DNA from: Fibrobacter sp. UWB2
GTDB lineage: Bacteria > Fibrobacterota > Fibrobacteria > Fibrobacterales > Fibrobacteraceae
Direction: 5' to 3'
Length of the DNA: 64,000 nt
Assembly (NCBI RefSeq): GCF_002210425.1
Contig: NZ_MWQK01000001.1
Coordinates: forward strand, 248,001 to 312,000
The notes beneath the pieces are model-generated. The model did not search any database, had not been told where the DNA came from, and worked only from the letters and a program-made list of their open reading frames with translations. The translations under genes and the position numbers were made by a program. Shown in pieces: positions 16,628 to 24,782 of the stretch (its first letter is position 1; each line of letters starts with the position of its first letter).

Positions 16628-17800
16628 TTATTCAATTTTCGTACAGCGAACGGAAAAACCTTTAACCTTCAGTTCACGGCCATTTTGTTTAACAGGATCA
16701 TCCACAAGACTCGAAATAATCGTATGATGAGCCCTAACTTCTTTATCATCCATATATTCCTCAGGACGGAACCAAGTAGCAAATGTGTTTAGTTCCTCAA
16801 ACACACCATCTTCAGTTCTCAGACCACCTCCGATTAAGGAGAACCCACTAGCATTGCTTCCAAGAAAGCATTGCGAACGCAAGCCTTTTATTCCATCACC
16901 GTATTGGTCATTATAATCTCTAATTATTTCGTAATCATCCCAAGTAAACAAGCGCCAGCCCTCAGGACAAATTCCTCGATGATCGCGTCTAATTTTTTTA
17001 TAGCAACTTTCGGTATTGCAGCTACTCGGTAACTGCATCATTTCAGCCCACTGGTACAACCCACCATACTTATCGCAATTAGTGGTATCATTGTTGTAGC
17101 AATAGCGTTCAATCTTCGTATCATCATTTTGATCATTTTCACCGAGGACCATATCACCTATATTCAAATTTTCGGCCATAACGGTTACTTTTCTTCCTGT
17201 TTTTGAAGAAACGGCTGTATAGTAGTAGTAACTACGACCATTACGTGGGTCGGTAAACTGTTTGTAAACGCTCTTGTGAATATTCCAGTTTCCAGCAAGG
17301 CATGTATCATGAGCATACGGTTTATACTCAACACCACTGGATACATCATTGTTCAGACTCGAAGAAGAAGCAGTCTTTTGACTGGAGCTAGACTCGACCT
17401 TTTTACTAGAAGATGAAGGGAGATTCCCGCTCGAGGCGGGAATGACAGAGGAAGAAGAGGATTGCTTACTGCTACTGGATTCTTCGCTACGCTTCGAGGA
17501 TGACGAGACGATCTTTGCAGATGACGAAGAGGACGTTGCCTTCGCCGATGACGAAGAGGAAACCTTCGAGGAACTGCTACTTGTCATGCCGGACTCCGTT
17601 CCGGCATCGCCTTTTTTACTGCTACTTGAAGGGCGATTCGCGCTTGAAGCGGGAATGATTGAAGAAGAGGAGACCTTTTCAGAAGACGATGATGACTTTT
17701 CCACATCATCATTTGCGGAAGTACCGCTGTCGCCGCCACAAGCGGCAAGAGCTACGGATAGGATTATGGATGCAATAATGCTGTACTTGAACTTTCTCAT
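16628..17800 (-). CDS. FISUMP-domain lipoprotein, copy 2
   Basis: This is a paralog of the protein at 13792-14904 with the same order of parts: lipobox LAAC-GGDSG, a serine-rich linker (about residues 28-165), the conserved bridge EYKPYAHDTCLAGNWN, and the FISUMP domain with VTVMAENLNIG, GGLYQWAEMMQLP and GICPEGWRLFTWDDYE. The last 80 residues diverge most from copy 1. DNA upstream of both starts is nearly identical over about 50 bp. The linker holds at least three hairpin repeats read in frame, coding for IPASSGNLP, GDAGTESGM and IIPASSANRP. The start ATG at 17800 begins the signal peptide. Confidence 0.88.
   Translation of the reverse strand: MRKFKYSIIASIILSVALAACGGDSGTSANDDVEKSSSSSEKVSSSSIIPASSANRPSSSSKKGDAGTESGMTSSSSSKVSSSSSAKATSSSSSAKIVSSSSKRSEESSSSKQSSSSSVIPASSGNLPSSSSKKVESSSSQKTASSSSLNNDVSSGVEYKPYAHDTCLAGNWNIHKSVYKQFTDPRNGRSYYYYTAVSSKTGRKVTVMAENLNIGDMVLGENDQNDDTKIERYCYNNDTTNCDKYGGLYQWAEMMQLPSSCNTESCYKKIRRDHRGICPEGWRLFTWDDYEIIRDYNDQYGDGIKGLRSQCFLGSNASGFSLIGGGLRTEDGVFEELNTFATWFRPEEYMDDKEVRAHHTIISSLVDDPVKQNGRELKVKGFSVRCTKIE
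17418..17446 (-). repeat. Hairpin repeat inside the FISUMP linker
   Basis: On the plus strand ATTCCCGC and GCGGGAAT pair around TCGAG, and GTCAT flanks the element on the minus strand. It encodes VIPASSGNLP in copy 2. Confidence 0.7.
17583..17660 (-). repeat. Two adjacent hairpin repeats inside the FISUMP linker
   Basis: GTCATGCCGGA...TCCGGCATCGC spans 17583-17610, and GCGATTCGCGCTTGAAGCGGGAATGAT spans 17633-17659 (the second is imperfect). Both are in frame in the lipoprotein and belong to the same GTCATnCC family as 14783-14811. Confidence 0.65.
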
Positions 17801-17855
17801 TCTAAACCTCGTCCATATACCCAACTTTTTTATTGAAACAATTTAGCAAAATTTC

Positions 17856-17863
17856 TATCTTTG
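17856..17863 (+). promoter_or_regulatory. TAnnTTTG promoter element of the que operon
   Basis: TATCTTTG is a perfect match to the Bacteroidetes -7 element. A start about seven bases downstream would fall at about 17869-17870, the first base of the riboswitch P1 stem. Confidence 0.65.
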
Positions 17864-17868
17864 ACATT

Positions 17869-17910
17869 AGTCAGTTCGAGACCCATCCTGACTCTAAACA
17901 AAACTAGGAG
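17869..17910 (+). ncRNA. Probable preQ1-I riboswitch
   Basis: A 6-bp P1 stem (AGTCAG at 17869-17874 with CTGACT at 17888-17893) encloses a 13-nt loop, TTCGAGACCCATC. The A-rich tail CTAAACAAAACTAGGAG ends in the queC Shine-Dalgarno. This is the H-type pseudoknot layout of the class I preQ1 aptamer: short stem, TTC...AG...ACCC loop, A-rich strand, then AGG. Binding would be expected to hide the ribosome site and lower preQ0 synthesis. The position in front of queC supports the call. It is recognised by eye, not by covariance search. Confidence 0.8.
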
Positions 17911-17915
17911 ATTTT

Positions 17916-18569
17916 ATGAAAGACGCTTTGCTGGTCTTGTCTGGTGGAATGGACAGTGTGACCTTGCTCTACGACCGCGCCGCGGATATTGCGCTTGCCG
18001 TTTCGTTTGATTACGGCAGCAACCACAACGACAAAGAAATTCCTTTTGCGCGCATGCACTGCGAAAAACTCGGGATTCCGCACATTACGATTCCGCTTAA
18101 GTTCATGCACGATTACTTTACGTCGTCACTCCTTTCGGGGGCAGATGCTATCCCAGAAGGGACTTACGCTGACGAGAACATGAAATCGACGGTGGTGCCG
18201 TTCCGCAATGGCATTATGCTTTCTGTGGCGGCAGGGCTTGCCGAAAGCCGTGACCTCAAGCGCGTGATGATGGCAAACCACTTTGGCGACCATGCGATTT
18301 ATCCGGACTGCCGCGAAGAATTCGTGAAGAACATGTCGGCAGCGATTTCTGCAGGTACATACGCAAACATCACGATTGACGCTCCGTACACGAACATTTC
18401 CAAGGCGGATATCGCTCGTAAAGGCAAATTGCTTGGCTTGGACTACAGCGAAACTTGGTCTTGCTACAAGGGCGGCAAAATCCATTGTGGCAAGTGCGCA
18501 ACCTGCCTGGAACGCAAGGCTGCTCTCGCCGAGGCGGGCATCAACGACACAACGGAATACGAGGCGTAA
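17916..18569 (+). CDS. queC: 7-cyano-7-deazaguanine synthase
   Basis: QueC converts 7-carboxy-7-deazaguanine and ammonia to preQ0 with ATP, a step toward queuosine in tRNA. The 217-residue protein has the PP-loop LVLSGGMDSVTLL (residues 6-18), the substrate region VPFRNGIMLSVAAGLAE, and a C-terminal zinc site with four Cys (WSCYKG...HCGKCATCLERK). It is the first gene of queC-queD-queE and has a strong AGGAG ribosome site that is part of the upstream riboswitch. Confidence 0.97.
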   Translation: MKDALLVLSGGMDSVTLLYDRAADIALAVSFDYGSNHNDKEIPFARMHCEKLGIPHITIPLKFMHDYFTSSLLSGADAIPEGTYADENMKSTVVPFRNGIMLSVAAGLAESRDLKRVMMANHFGDHAIYPDCREEFVKNMSAAISAGTYANITIDAPYTNISKADIARKGKLLGLDYSETWSCYKGGKIHCGKCATCLERKAALAEAGINDTTEYEA

Positions 18570-18570
18570 T

Positions 18571-18900
18571 ATGTACAGAGTTATCAAGCGTATTGAAATT
18601 TCTGGGGCTCACAAGCTCTCGCTCCCGTACGAAAGCAAGTGCCGCGGTCTGCATGGCCATAACTGGATTATCACGGTGTTCTGCCAGTCCGAAACTCTCG
18701 ATGAAAACGGCATGGTGGTCGATTTTTCGCACATCAAGGAAATTGTGAAGGGCAAATTCGATCACAAGTTCTTGAACGATGTGGTGGACTTTAATCCGAC
18801 AGCGGAGAATATGGCTCGCTGGATTTGCGAACAGGTGCCGCATTGCTACAAGGTGCAGGTCCAGGAAAGCGAAGGCAATACCGTCGAGTACGAAGTGTAA
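18571..18900 (+). CDS. queD: 6-carboxy-5,6,7,8-tetrahydropterin synthase
   Basis: QueD converts dihydroneopterin triphosphate to 6-carboxytetrahydropterin, the first committed queuosine step. The 109-residue protein has the zinc ligands His14 (SGAHKL) and the pair in LHGHNW, plus the catalytic Cys in SKCRGLHGH. The segment MVVDFSHIKEIVKGKFDHKFLND is typical. The ATG at 18571 is two bases after the queC stop; an upstream in-frame start would lie inside queC and is not credible. Confidence 0.96.
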   Translation: MYRVIKRIEISGAHKLSLPYESKCRGLHGHNWIITVFCQSETLDENGMVVDFSHIKEIVKGKFDHKFLNDVVDFNPTAENMARWICEQVPHCYKVQVQESEGNTVEYEV

Positions 18901-18914
18901 GGGCGCGGGCTCTT

Positions 18915-19589
18915 ATGAAAGTTTGCGAAATATTTAAGAGTATCGAGGGCGAAGGGATTCGCATGGGGCAGGCGGCGGTGTTTGTGCGTCTGCACGGTTG
19001 CAATTTGCGCTGTAGCTACTGCGATTCAATGTATGCGGTCGAAGGTCCTGACTTTAAGCAGATGAGCGTGGGGGAGATCCTTGCAGCGGTTGAAGCGTAT
19101 CGCAACGAATCCGGTGTCAAGTGCGTCACGCTCACGGGTGGCGAACCGCTGATTCACGAAGGCGTGGGCGAGCTGCTTACCGCATTCTGTGACGGTGGCT
19201 TTGAAGTCAACATCGAAACAAACGGCACAGTCCCTTGCAAATGGCAGTTACCAGGGCTCTTTTACACGATGGACTGGAAATGCAAAAGCAGCGGCATGTC
19301 GGCCCGAATGAAGATGGAAAATATCATTTCACTCGGCAAAAATGACGTGCTCAAGTTCGTTATCGGGAGTGTTGAAGACTTGCAAGAAGCGGAAGGCGTT
19401 GTCGCGCGACTCTCGCTAACATCTCCAGATAATATGCCGCACATCTTTATTTCGCCGGTATGGGGCGAACTCACCAACGAGCAAATTGTCAATTGGATGG
19501 TGGGTAGCAAGGTCATGACGCAAAACAACGCTCGGTTTCAAGTGCAACTGCACAAAATCGTATGGGACCCCGACATGCGCGGGGTGTAA
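18915..19589 (+). CDS. queE: 7-carboxy-7-deazaguanine synthase (radical SAM)
   Basis: QueE rearranges 6-carboxytetrahydropterin to 7-carboxy-7-deazaguanine. The 224-residue protein begins MKVCEIFKSIEGEG and carries the cluster motif CNLRCSYCD (C-x3-C-x2-C) near residue 32-40, then the SAM-binding LTGGEPL. The ATG at 18915, after a GGGCGCGGG stretch, agrees with the family start. It is 14 nt after queD, which completes the preQ0 operon. Confidence 0.95.
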   Translation: MKVCEIFKSIEGEGIRMGQAAVFVRLHGCNLRCSYCDSMYAVEGPDFKQMSVGEILAAVEAYRNESGVKCVTLTGGEPLIHEGVGELLTAFCDGGFEVNIETNGTVPCKWQLPGLFYTMDWKCKSSGMSARMKMENIISLGKNDVLKFVIGSVEDLQEAEGVVARLSLTSPDNMPHIFISPVWGELTNEQIVNWMVGSKVMTQNNARFQVQLHKIVWDPDMRGV

Positions 19590-19615
19590 TGCGGACGCTT
19601 CTTGCAAAGCGATTG

Positions 19616-20674
19616 CTAATCGAGATAAATAACTTCGCCGATAAGCGGCATGAGCAAAGGCTTGCCAGATTCCTTGGCGGCCTTTTTTGCATTTTCGAGA
19701 GGCTCGTAATACGGATGCTTGCTCAGGCAGAACTTGGAATGATGAACCGTCAAATAGCGTTTAGCACCAAGTTCAAGCATTTCACGGCCTAAATATTGCG
19801 GCATCGTATGGACTTGCGCCCAATCCGGATTGTATTGCCCGTTTTCAAGAATCCCTAAATCGATGTTCGGGAAGTTCGCCTTGATTTTCGAGTAGTGCGA
19901 ACCGTAGCCACCATCTCCGCCTATCCAAATTGTACGTTTGGGCGATTCATAGACGAACGAAGCCCAGAACGTCTTGTTCTTGTGCAAATCGCGGCCCGAG
20001 AAATGCCTTGCAGGCGTTGCCGTAACGCGGGTGCTGTCGCCAAGTTGCGCTTTTTCCCACCAGTCAAGCTCAATAAGTTTGTTCACGGGATAGTGCCAGT
20101 ATTCCAGATGCGAGCCTACGCCAAGTGCGGTTATGACCTTCTTGACGCGCGGTTCCAACTCCGTGACAGTCTCGTAATCCAAGTGATCCCAATGGTCGTG
20201 AGTAATAACCAGGTAATCGATATCCGGCATGTCGGCGGGCTTGTAAATGTCCGTACCCTTGAACATCTTATTGGCAAACTTGACGGGGGAGCCCTTGTAA
20301 AATACCGGGTCCACCAAAATTTTCTTACCCGAAAGGTTCACAAGGTACGATGAATGCCCGAACCAAACAATCCAATCCTTGTCGTTGGGGAGTTTTCTCA
20401 AATCTGTCTTGATTGCGTGAATGGCGGTGTCGGGGACGGTGTTCTTCTTTTTGTTGAACATAAATTCGCGCCAGACAGTGAGCGTACTCTTGTTGCCCGT
20501 CATAAATTCCGTTTCTTCGTCGTTCACGAACTGCTTGCCATCGTAATGCGGGGACTTTTTGATGCGCTCCAGACGCTTCCCTTGCGGGAGCTTGCCAAAG
20601 CTATCTTGGCTTAGGAACAGAACGCCCGCATCGCCCAAAAGAAAAAGGACTGTTAAAATAATCGTTGTAATCAT
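19616..20674 (-). CDS. Metallo-beta-lactamase-fold hydrolase (NAPE-PLD/UlaG-like)
   Basis: The 352-residue protein begins with one hydrophobic helix (residues 3-22), an anchor or uncleaved signal. The MBL fold follows, with the zinc motif THDHWDHLD near residue 160, another ligand in TPARHFSGRD and a further one in GGDGGYGSHY and HHSKF. The arrangement WFGHSSYLVNLSGKKILVDPVF is typical of the NAPE-hydrolysing phospholipase D-like branch. It is probably membrane-associated and acts on a phosphodiester or lactone; the substrate is unknown. It converges on queE, with 26 nt between the stops. Confidence 0.85.
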   Translation of the reverse strand: MITTIILTVLFLLGDAGVLFLSQDSFGKLPQGKRLERIKKSPHYDGKQFVNDEETEFMTGNKSTLTVWREFMFNKKKNTVPDTAIHAIKTDLRKLPNDKDWIVWFGHSSYLVNLSGKKILVDPVFYKGSPVKFANKMFKGTDIYKPADMPDIDYLVITHDHWDHLDYETVTELEPRVKKVITALGVGSHLEYWHYPVNKLIELDWWEKAQLGDSTRVTATPARHFSGRDLHKNKTFWASFVYESPKRTIWIGGDGGYGSHYSKIKANFPNIDLGILENGQYNPDWAQVHTMPQYLGREMLELGAKRYLTVHHSKFCLSKHPYYEPLENAKKAAKESGKPLLMPLIGEVIYLD

Positions 20675-20773
20675 AACTAGGCTTTAATATATAATTGTTT
20701 TTTGCTAAAAATTCTATCCAGATGTGCAGGTTTACATTGTGTTAAAAGGTGAAGCCGTTCTTGAAAGGGTGGT

Positions 20774-20821
20774 GCCCGCTTACTTCGACTTCGCTCAGCA
20801 CAGGCTCCGGCGGGCATGACA
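20774..20821. repeat. Dispersed hairpin repeat
   Basis: TGCCCGC and GCGGGCA arms enclose a stretch containing TTCGACTTCGCTCAG, and the element ends in TGACA. It combines features of the two repeat types seen elsewhere in the window. Confidence 0.7.
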
Positions 20822-20898
20822 GGTTTAATGTTTAGGTTGAATCTTTCCATTTTCTTCTTACTGCCTACTTCCTACCGCCTACTAATCGCTAAAATTCA

Positions 20899-20930
20899 TT
20901 GACCAATACCCATTTTTTTTGCTATCTTGT
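20899..20930 (+). promoter_or_regulatory. pckG promoter
   Basis: TTGACC at 20899-20904 and TATCTT at 20923-20928 are spaced by 18 bp, with TTTTTTTTGC just before the second element. The AGGAG ribosome site stands close to the ATG at 20984. Confidence 0.65.
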
Positions 20931-20983
20931 AGCGCGTTCGAAATATCTCGAAATCTAACACGTTAAACCAATAGGAGCTCATA

Positions 20984-22846
20984 ATGAGTCTTACTCTTAA
21001 CGATATCAAGCACCCGAAAATCAGTACTTGGGTGAATGAAATGATTGCCATGTGCGAACCGGACAACGTCGTCGTCGTTGACGGTACCCAGGAAGAATAT
21101 GATGCCCTCATGCAGAAGTGCGTCAAGGCCGGCCTCGCAACGAAGCTTGCCAAGAAGGAAAACTGCTACTTGTTCCGTTCTCTTCCGTCTGACGTGGCTC
21201 GCGTCGAATCCCGTACGTTCATCTCCTCCGTCAAGGAAGAAGATGCAGGTCCGACCAACCACTGGATCGACCCGTCTGAACTCAAGCAGACGATGCGTAA
21301 GCTCTACAAGGGTTGTATGCACGGCCGTACCATGTACGTGATCCCGTTCTGCATGGGCCCGCTCGGCTCCCCGATTTCCAAGAACGGTATCGAAGTCACT
21401 GACTCCGAATACGTCGTTCTCAACATGGACATCATGACTCGCGCTGGCAAGAAGGTTCTCGATATCTTCAATGCTGACCCGAACGCTGACTTCGTTCCGT
21501 GCCTCCACTCCGTTGGTAAGCCGCTCCGCGAATGCGAAAGCGACAACGGCATCTGGCCGTGCGCTGACGTTGAATACAAGTACATCACGCAGTTCCCGGA
21601 AGAACGCCTCATTTGGTCCTACGGTTCCGGTTACGGTGGAAACGCCCTCCTCGGCAAGAAGTGCTTTGCTCTCCGCATTGCTACCGTTCTCGCTCGCGAC
21701 GAAGGCTGGCTCGCTGAACACATGCTCATCCTCAAGCTCACCAACCCGAAGGGCGAAGTCAAGTACGTGACTGGCGCATTCCCGTCTGCTTGCGGTAAGA
21801 CGAACCTCGCCATGCTCATCCCGACTATCCCGGGCTGGAAGGTCGAAACCATCGGTGACGACATTGCATGGATGAAGTTTGGCAAGGATGGCCGTCTCTA
21901 TGCTATCAACCCGGAAGCTGGCTTCTTCGGCGTTGCCCCGGGTACTTCTGCAGAATCCAACAAGAACGCTCTTGTTTCTGCTGAAAAGAACACGATCTAC
22001 ACGAACTGCGCTCTCACTGAAGACGGCGACGTGTGGTGGGAAGGCATCGGCTACCCGGCTAAGGGCAAGCTCGTTGACTGGAAGGGCAAGACCCGTGACG
22101 CTCTCCCGAAGGACAAGGCTCCTAAGGGCGAAGAAATGGCTCACCCGAACGCTCGCTTCACCGCTCCGGCTAAGCAGTGCCCGTGCATTGCTAAGGAATG
22201 GGAAGATCCGGCAGGCGTGCCTATCTCTGCAATCCTCTTCGGTGGCCGTCGTCCGTCCACCATTCCTCTGGTCCACCAGTCCCTCAGCTGGAACCACGGC
22301 GTGTTCCTCGGCTCCATCGTGGGTTCCGAAATCACTGCTGCCTCTACGATTGACGCCTCTCAGGTCGGTAAGATCCGCCGCGACCCGTTCGCAATCCTCC
22401 CGTTCTGCGGCTACAACATGGGTGACTACTTCAAGCACTGGATCGAAATCGGTCAGAAGTCCACTGAAGACAAGCTTCCGAAGATCTTCTACGTGAACTG
22501 GTTCCGCAAGGATGCCAACAACGAAAAGCTTCCGGGTGGCTTCATGTGGCCGGGTTACGGCGACAACAGCCGCGTGCTCGCTTGGATCTTCGACCGCTGC
22601 AACGGTGTTGACAACGCTGTCGAAACTCCGATCGGTTACATGCCGAAGGAAGGCGCCATCAATACTGATGGTCTCGCTGACTACTATAAGGAAACTCTCC
22701 CGCAGATCACGAAGGTTGACGTGGAAGGCTGGAAGAAGGAACTCGCTGACGTTAAGGAAAACCACTATCCGAAGTTCGGCAAGCACCTCCCGAAGGAACT
22801 CTCCGAAATCATCGACATGATCCAGGATCGCCTCAATAAGGCATAA
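20984..22846 (+). CDS. pckG: Phosphoenolpyruvate carboxykinase (GTP)
   Basis: The enzyme interconverts oxaloacetate and PEP with GTP/GDP. In succinate-producing rumen bacteria it usually runs toward carboxylation and feeds the reductive branch to succinate. The 620-residue length and motifs identify the GTP-specific family: [25 protein letters not shown], the kinase P-loop [13 protein letters not shown] with the active-site Cys, and [10 protein letters not shown]. Codon use is extremely biased (CTC, CCG, AAG, GGC), as expected for a very highly expressed gene. An ATP-type enzyme is excluded by length and motif order. Confidence 0.97.
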   Translation: MSLTLNDIKHPKISTWVNEMIAMCEPDNVVVVDGTQEEYDALMQKCVKAGLATKLAKKENCYLFRSLPSDVARVESRTFISSVKEEDAGPTNHWIDPSELKQTMRKLYKGCMHGRTMYVIPFCMGPLGSPISKNGIEVTDSEYVVLNMDIMTRAGKKVLDIFNADPNADFVPCLHSVGKPLRECESDNGIWPCADVEYKYITQFPEERLIWSYGSGYGGNALLGKKCFALRIATVLARDEGWLAEHMLILKLTNPKGEVKYVTGAFPSACGKTNLAMLIPTIPGWKVETIGDDIAWMKFGKDGRLYAINPEAGFFGVAPGTSAESNKNALVSAEKNTIYTNCALTEDGDVWWEGIGYPAKGKLVDWKGKTRDALPKDKAPKGEEMAHPNARFTAPAKQCPCIAKEWEDPAGVPISAILFGGRRPSTIPLVHQSLSWNHGVFLGSIVGSEITAASTIDASQVGKIRRDPFAILPFCGYNMGDYFKHWIEIGQKSTEDKLPKIFYVNWFRKDANNEKLPGGFMWPGYGDNSRVLAWIFDRCNGVDNAVETPIGYMPKEGAINTDGLADYYKETLPQITKVDVEGWKKELADVKENHYPKFGKHLPKELSEIIDMIQDRLNKA

Positions 22847-22904
22847 TGTTTGCCGCGGCTTGATGTCGCGACACTCTGTGTCTAGTTCCTAGCGAACTTA
22901 AATG

Positions 22905-22936
22905 CCCTTGCGATGAAAGTCGCAAGGGTGTTTTTG
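22905..22936 (+). terminator. pckG terminator
   Basis: CCCTTGCGA and TCGCAAGGG pair around TGAAAG, followed by TGTTTTTG. A repeated GCCGCGGC...GTCGCGACACT sequence stands on both sides (about 22851-22875 and 22952-22976). Confidence 0.85.
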
Positions 22937-22998
22937 TATATAAAAGAAAGTGCCGCGGCATCTCGTCGCGACACTTTGAGTATGTTATTGGTTACGAT

Positions 22999-24582
22999 TT
23001 ATTCTACATATTTCTTGATGAGGCGGACCATCAAATCGGCGAGTTTTTCCACTTCGTAATCGCCGACAGAAGCTTCGATGTGCTTATTTCCGATGCCACT
23101 ATCGTTTGTGAGGAATACGTACGTGCCACCCGTAGCAAGTTCAAAGAATCTCAGCATAAATTCAGTGTCCTTGTCCACGCCGCTTGCGGCCACCGGGATA
23201 ATCTTGATGCCGTTCTGGGCAAAGAGTGCAATGGATTTTTGCAGGCTTTCGATGACGTTGTCCTTATGGTGCGCAGGAGCGTCAAGAATCAAGAATGCGA
23301 TACGTGCGCGAGCCGATTCGTTCCAGGAAAGCTTTTGCAAGGATGCTTCAAGTGCATAGTCAACAGCTTCGGGATAGTCGCCACCACCGCCAGCTTTCTG
23401 TTTGGCGACAAATTCCTGAGTCGTAGAAACGTTATCTGAAAAATCATCGTATCGGGTGATGTATTCGTCTTGGAGATCGCGGTAGAACAATGCTGCCGTA
23501 CGCAAAGCGATGTTGTTGCCCGAACTTGCGTGGTCGATAATGTAGTTCAGGTCAGAAATAAGGAAACGGATTTCGTCGGTCATGGAGCCTGTAGCATCCA
23601 CGATGAATGCGATATCGGCTTTTGCTGCGGCCTGTTGGGCGTCAGCACTTACGACAACGTTGACATTGACTTGTTCATCGCCCTGCAAGGTGAACTTGAG
23701 CGGTTCGATATAGCTAGCACCATTGACGTTAAGCGAATAATCTTCAGCAACAATTTCGCCATTATCATTAGCAAAGAGGTTCTGCCAGCAGTAAGCGAAC
23801 CCGGCGTTATCCGTCTTTGTGGAGAATAGCACAGAGCCATCCTTAAGGAGTTCCACGGGGACATTTGCAATGGCGGTGTTATTGCCATCGACAACTTGTA
23901 CGGCTACGAGATTCTTAGGGTAGAATTTCCAGTAGCTTGTTTTATCGTAATATTTATTTTCGTTGAGGAGACTACTCCAGAACTTCCAATTGTCGAGGTC
24001 GTTCCATTCTCCTGCCGTGAGTAATCCTGATGTTCTGTTGTTTGTGCCATCAAGGCCTCCCGCGCCGCTCGTTCCACCGACTCCACCTGCGCCGCCTGGC
24101 GATCCGCCTGTTACGCTAACGCCACCGGCACCGCCTGTTAAGCCGCCGGCTCCGCCGCCTTTAGTAGATGTGGTAGCTTCAGAGAAACCGCCTCCGAAAC
24201 CACCGGGAGCGCCAGCGCCACCTTCGTAGCTGTCTGTAATGGCGTATTCATAGTCACCGAAGGGAGTGTCTAAGAAATTTGTTGCGCTGCTTTTGGGCGT
24301 GGCACTTGAAGAACTTTCTGTTCCCGAGCTACTTTCAGCGGAGCTTTCTGTAGAACTTTCTGCAGAGCTTTCAACGCTCGAAGACATTACAGAACTCGAG
24401 GAGAATGCTGAGCTGCTTTCGGCGTCAGGACTGTCGGCGGAGCTTTCTATACCTGAGCTTTCGATTCTTGCGCTTGCGGGGTTTTCGGCACCCACTGCAC
24501 TCGGAAAATTCCCGATGTTGTCATCGCTACAAGCTGCACTCAATAGCGAAAACGCTATAACCGCCAACCATTTCTTTTTCAT
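22999..24582 (-). CDS. vWA-domain lipoprotein with serine-rich and glycine-rich spacers
   Basis: The 527-residue protein begins with a lipoprotein signal (LLSAAC-SDDN). A Ser/Glu tract (about 40-100) follows. Residues 115-180 are Gly-rich with GGAGG-type repeats, resembling a flexible or collagen-like spacer. A beta-rich middle domain covers about 210-315. The C-terminal von Willebrand A domain has a MIDAS start at DIAFIVDATGSMTDEI, then a Thr-like position and DAPAHHKDN. The domain probably binds a metal-dependent protein ligand at the cell surface. Its role, adhesion or envelope assembly, cannot be settled. The gene is monocistronic. Confidence 0.85.
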   Translation of the reverse strand: MKKKWLAVIAFSLLSAACSDDNIGNFPSAVGAENPASARIESSGIESSADSPDAESSSAFSSSSVMSSSVESSAESSTESSAESSSGTESSSSATPKSSATNFLDTPFGDYEYAITDSYEGGAGAPGGFGGGFSEATTSTKGGGAGGLTGGAGGVSVTGGSPGGAGGVGGTSGAGGLDGTNNRTSGLLTAGEWNDLDNWKFWSSLLNENKYYDKTSYWKFYPKNLVAVQVVDGNNTAIANVPVELLKDGSVLFSTKTDNAGFAYCWQNLFANDNGEIVAEDYSLNVNGASYIEPLKFTLQGDEQVNVNVVVSADAQQAAAKADIAFIVDATGSMTDEIRFLISDLNYIIDHASSGNNIALRTAALFYRDLQDEYITRYDDFSDNVSTTQEFVAKQKAGGGGDYPEAVDYALEASLQKLSWNESARARIAFLILDAPAHHKDNVIESLQKSIALFAQNGIKIIPVAASGVDKDTEFMLRFFELATGGTYVFLTNDSGIGNKHIEASVGDYEVEKLADLMVRLIKKYVE

Positions 24583-24741
24583 GTTAAGGTCTCCTTCTTG
24601 TTTCCTATAACATGAAATATAATTTTAGTACACAACAAAGATGTGTAAATTTTTGAAATATCGCTGTTTCTGTTGAGAAAATTGTCAAAACATTTTCTAT
24701 ATGCAACAAAGCGTTTTATATAGAAAACGAAAAATTCCATT

Positions 24742-24776
24742 TTGACACTTAGTGTCATTTTGTTTGGTTATATTTG
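24742..24776 (+). promoter_or_regulatory. Promoter with embedded palindrome before the SNF2-protease gene
   Basis: TTGACA at 24742-24747 is the left part of the perfect palindrome TGACACTTAGTGTCA (24743-24757). TATATTTG follows at 24769-24776. The final G is seven bases before the ATG at 24783, so transcription may begin on the ATG itself (leaderless). Confidence 0.6.
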
Positions 24777-24782
24777 TGGATC

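Larger units (their letters stand above)
20675..20983. other. Intergenic region with dispersed repeats
   Basis: No gene is seen. The region holds a hairpin-type repeat at 20774-20821 (CCCGC...GCGGG arms with TTCGACTTCGCTCAG between), a pyrimidine-rich stretch of short near-repeats (TACTGCCTACTTCCTACCGC) at about 20860-20885, and the pckG promoter at its right end. Confidence 0.7.

Noticed and set aside
20963-22786. Long open frame (607 codons) on the minus strand opposite pckG
   Set aside because: It is the antisense of a gene with extreme codon bias, which leaves the reverse frame free of stops. Its translation has no recognisable motif and pckG is certain.
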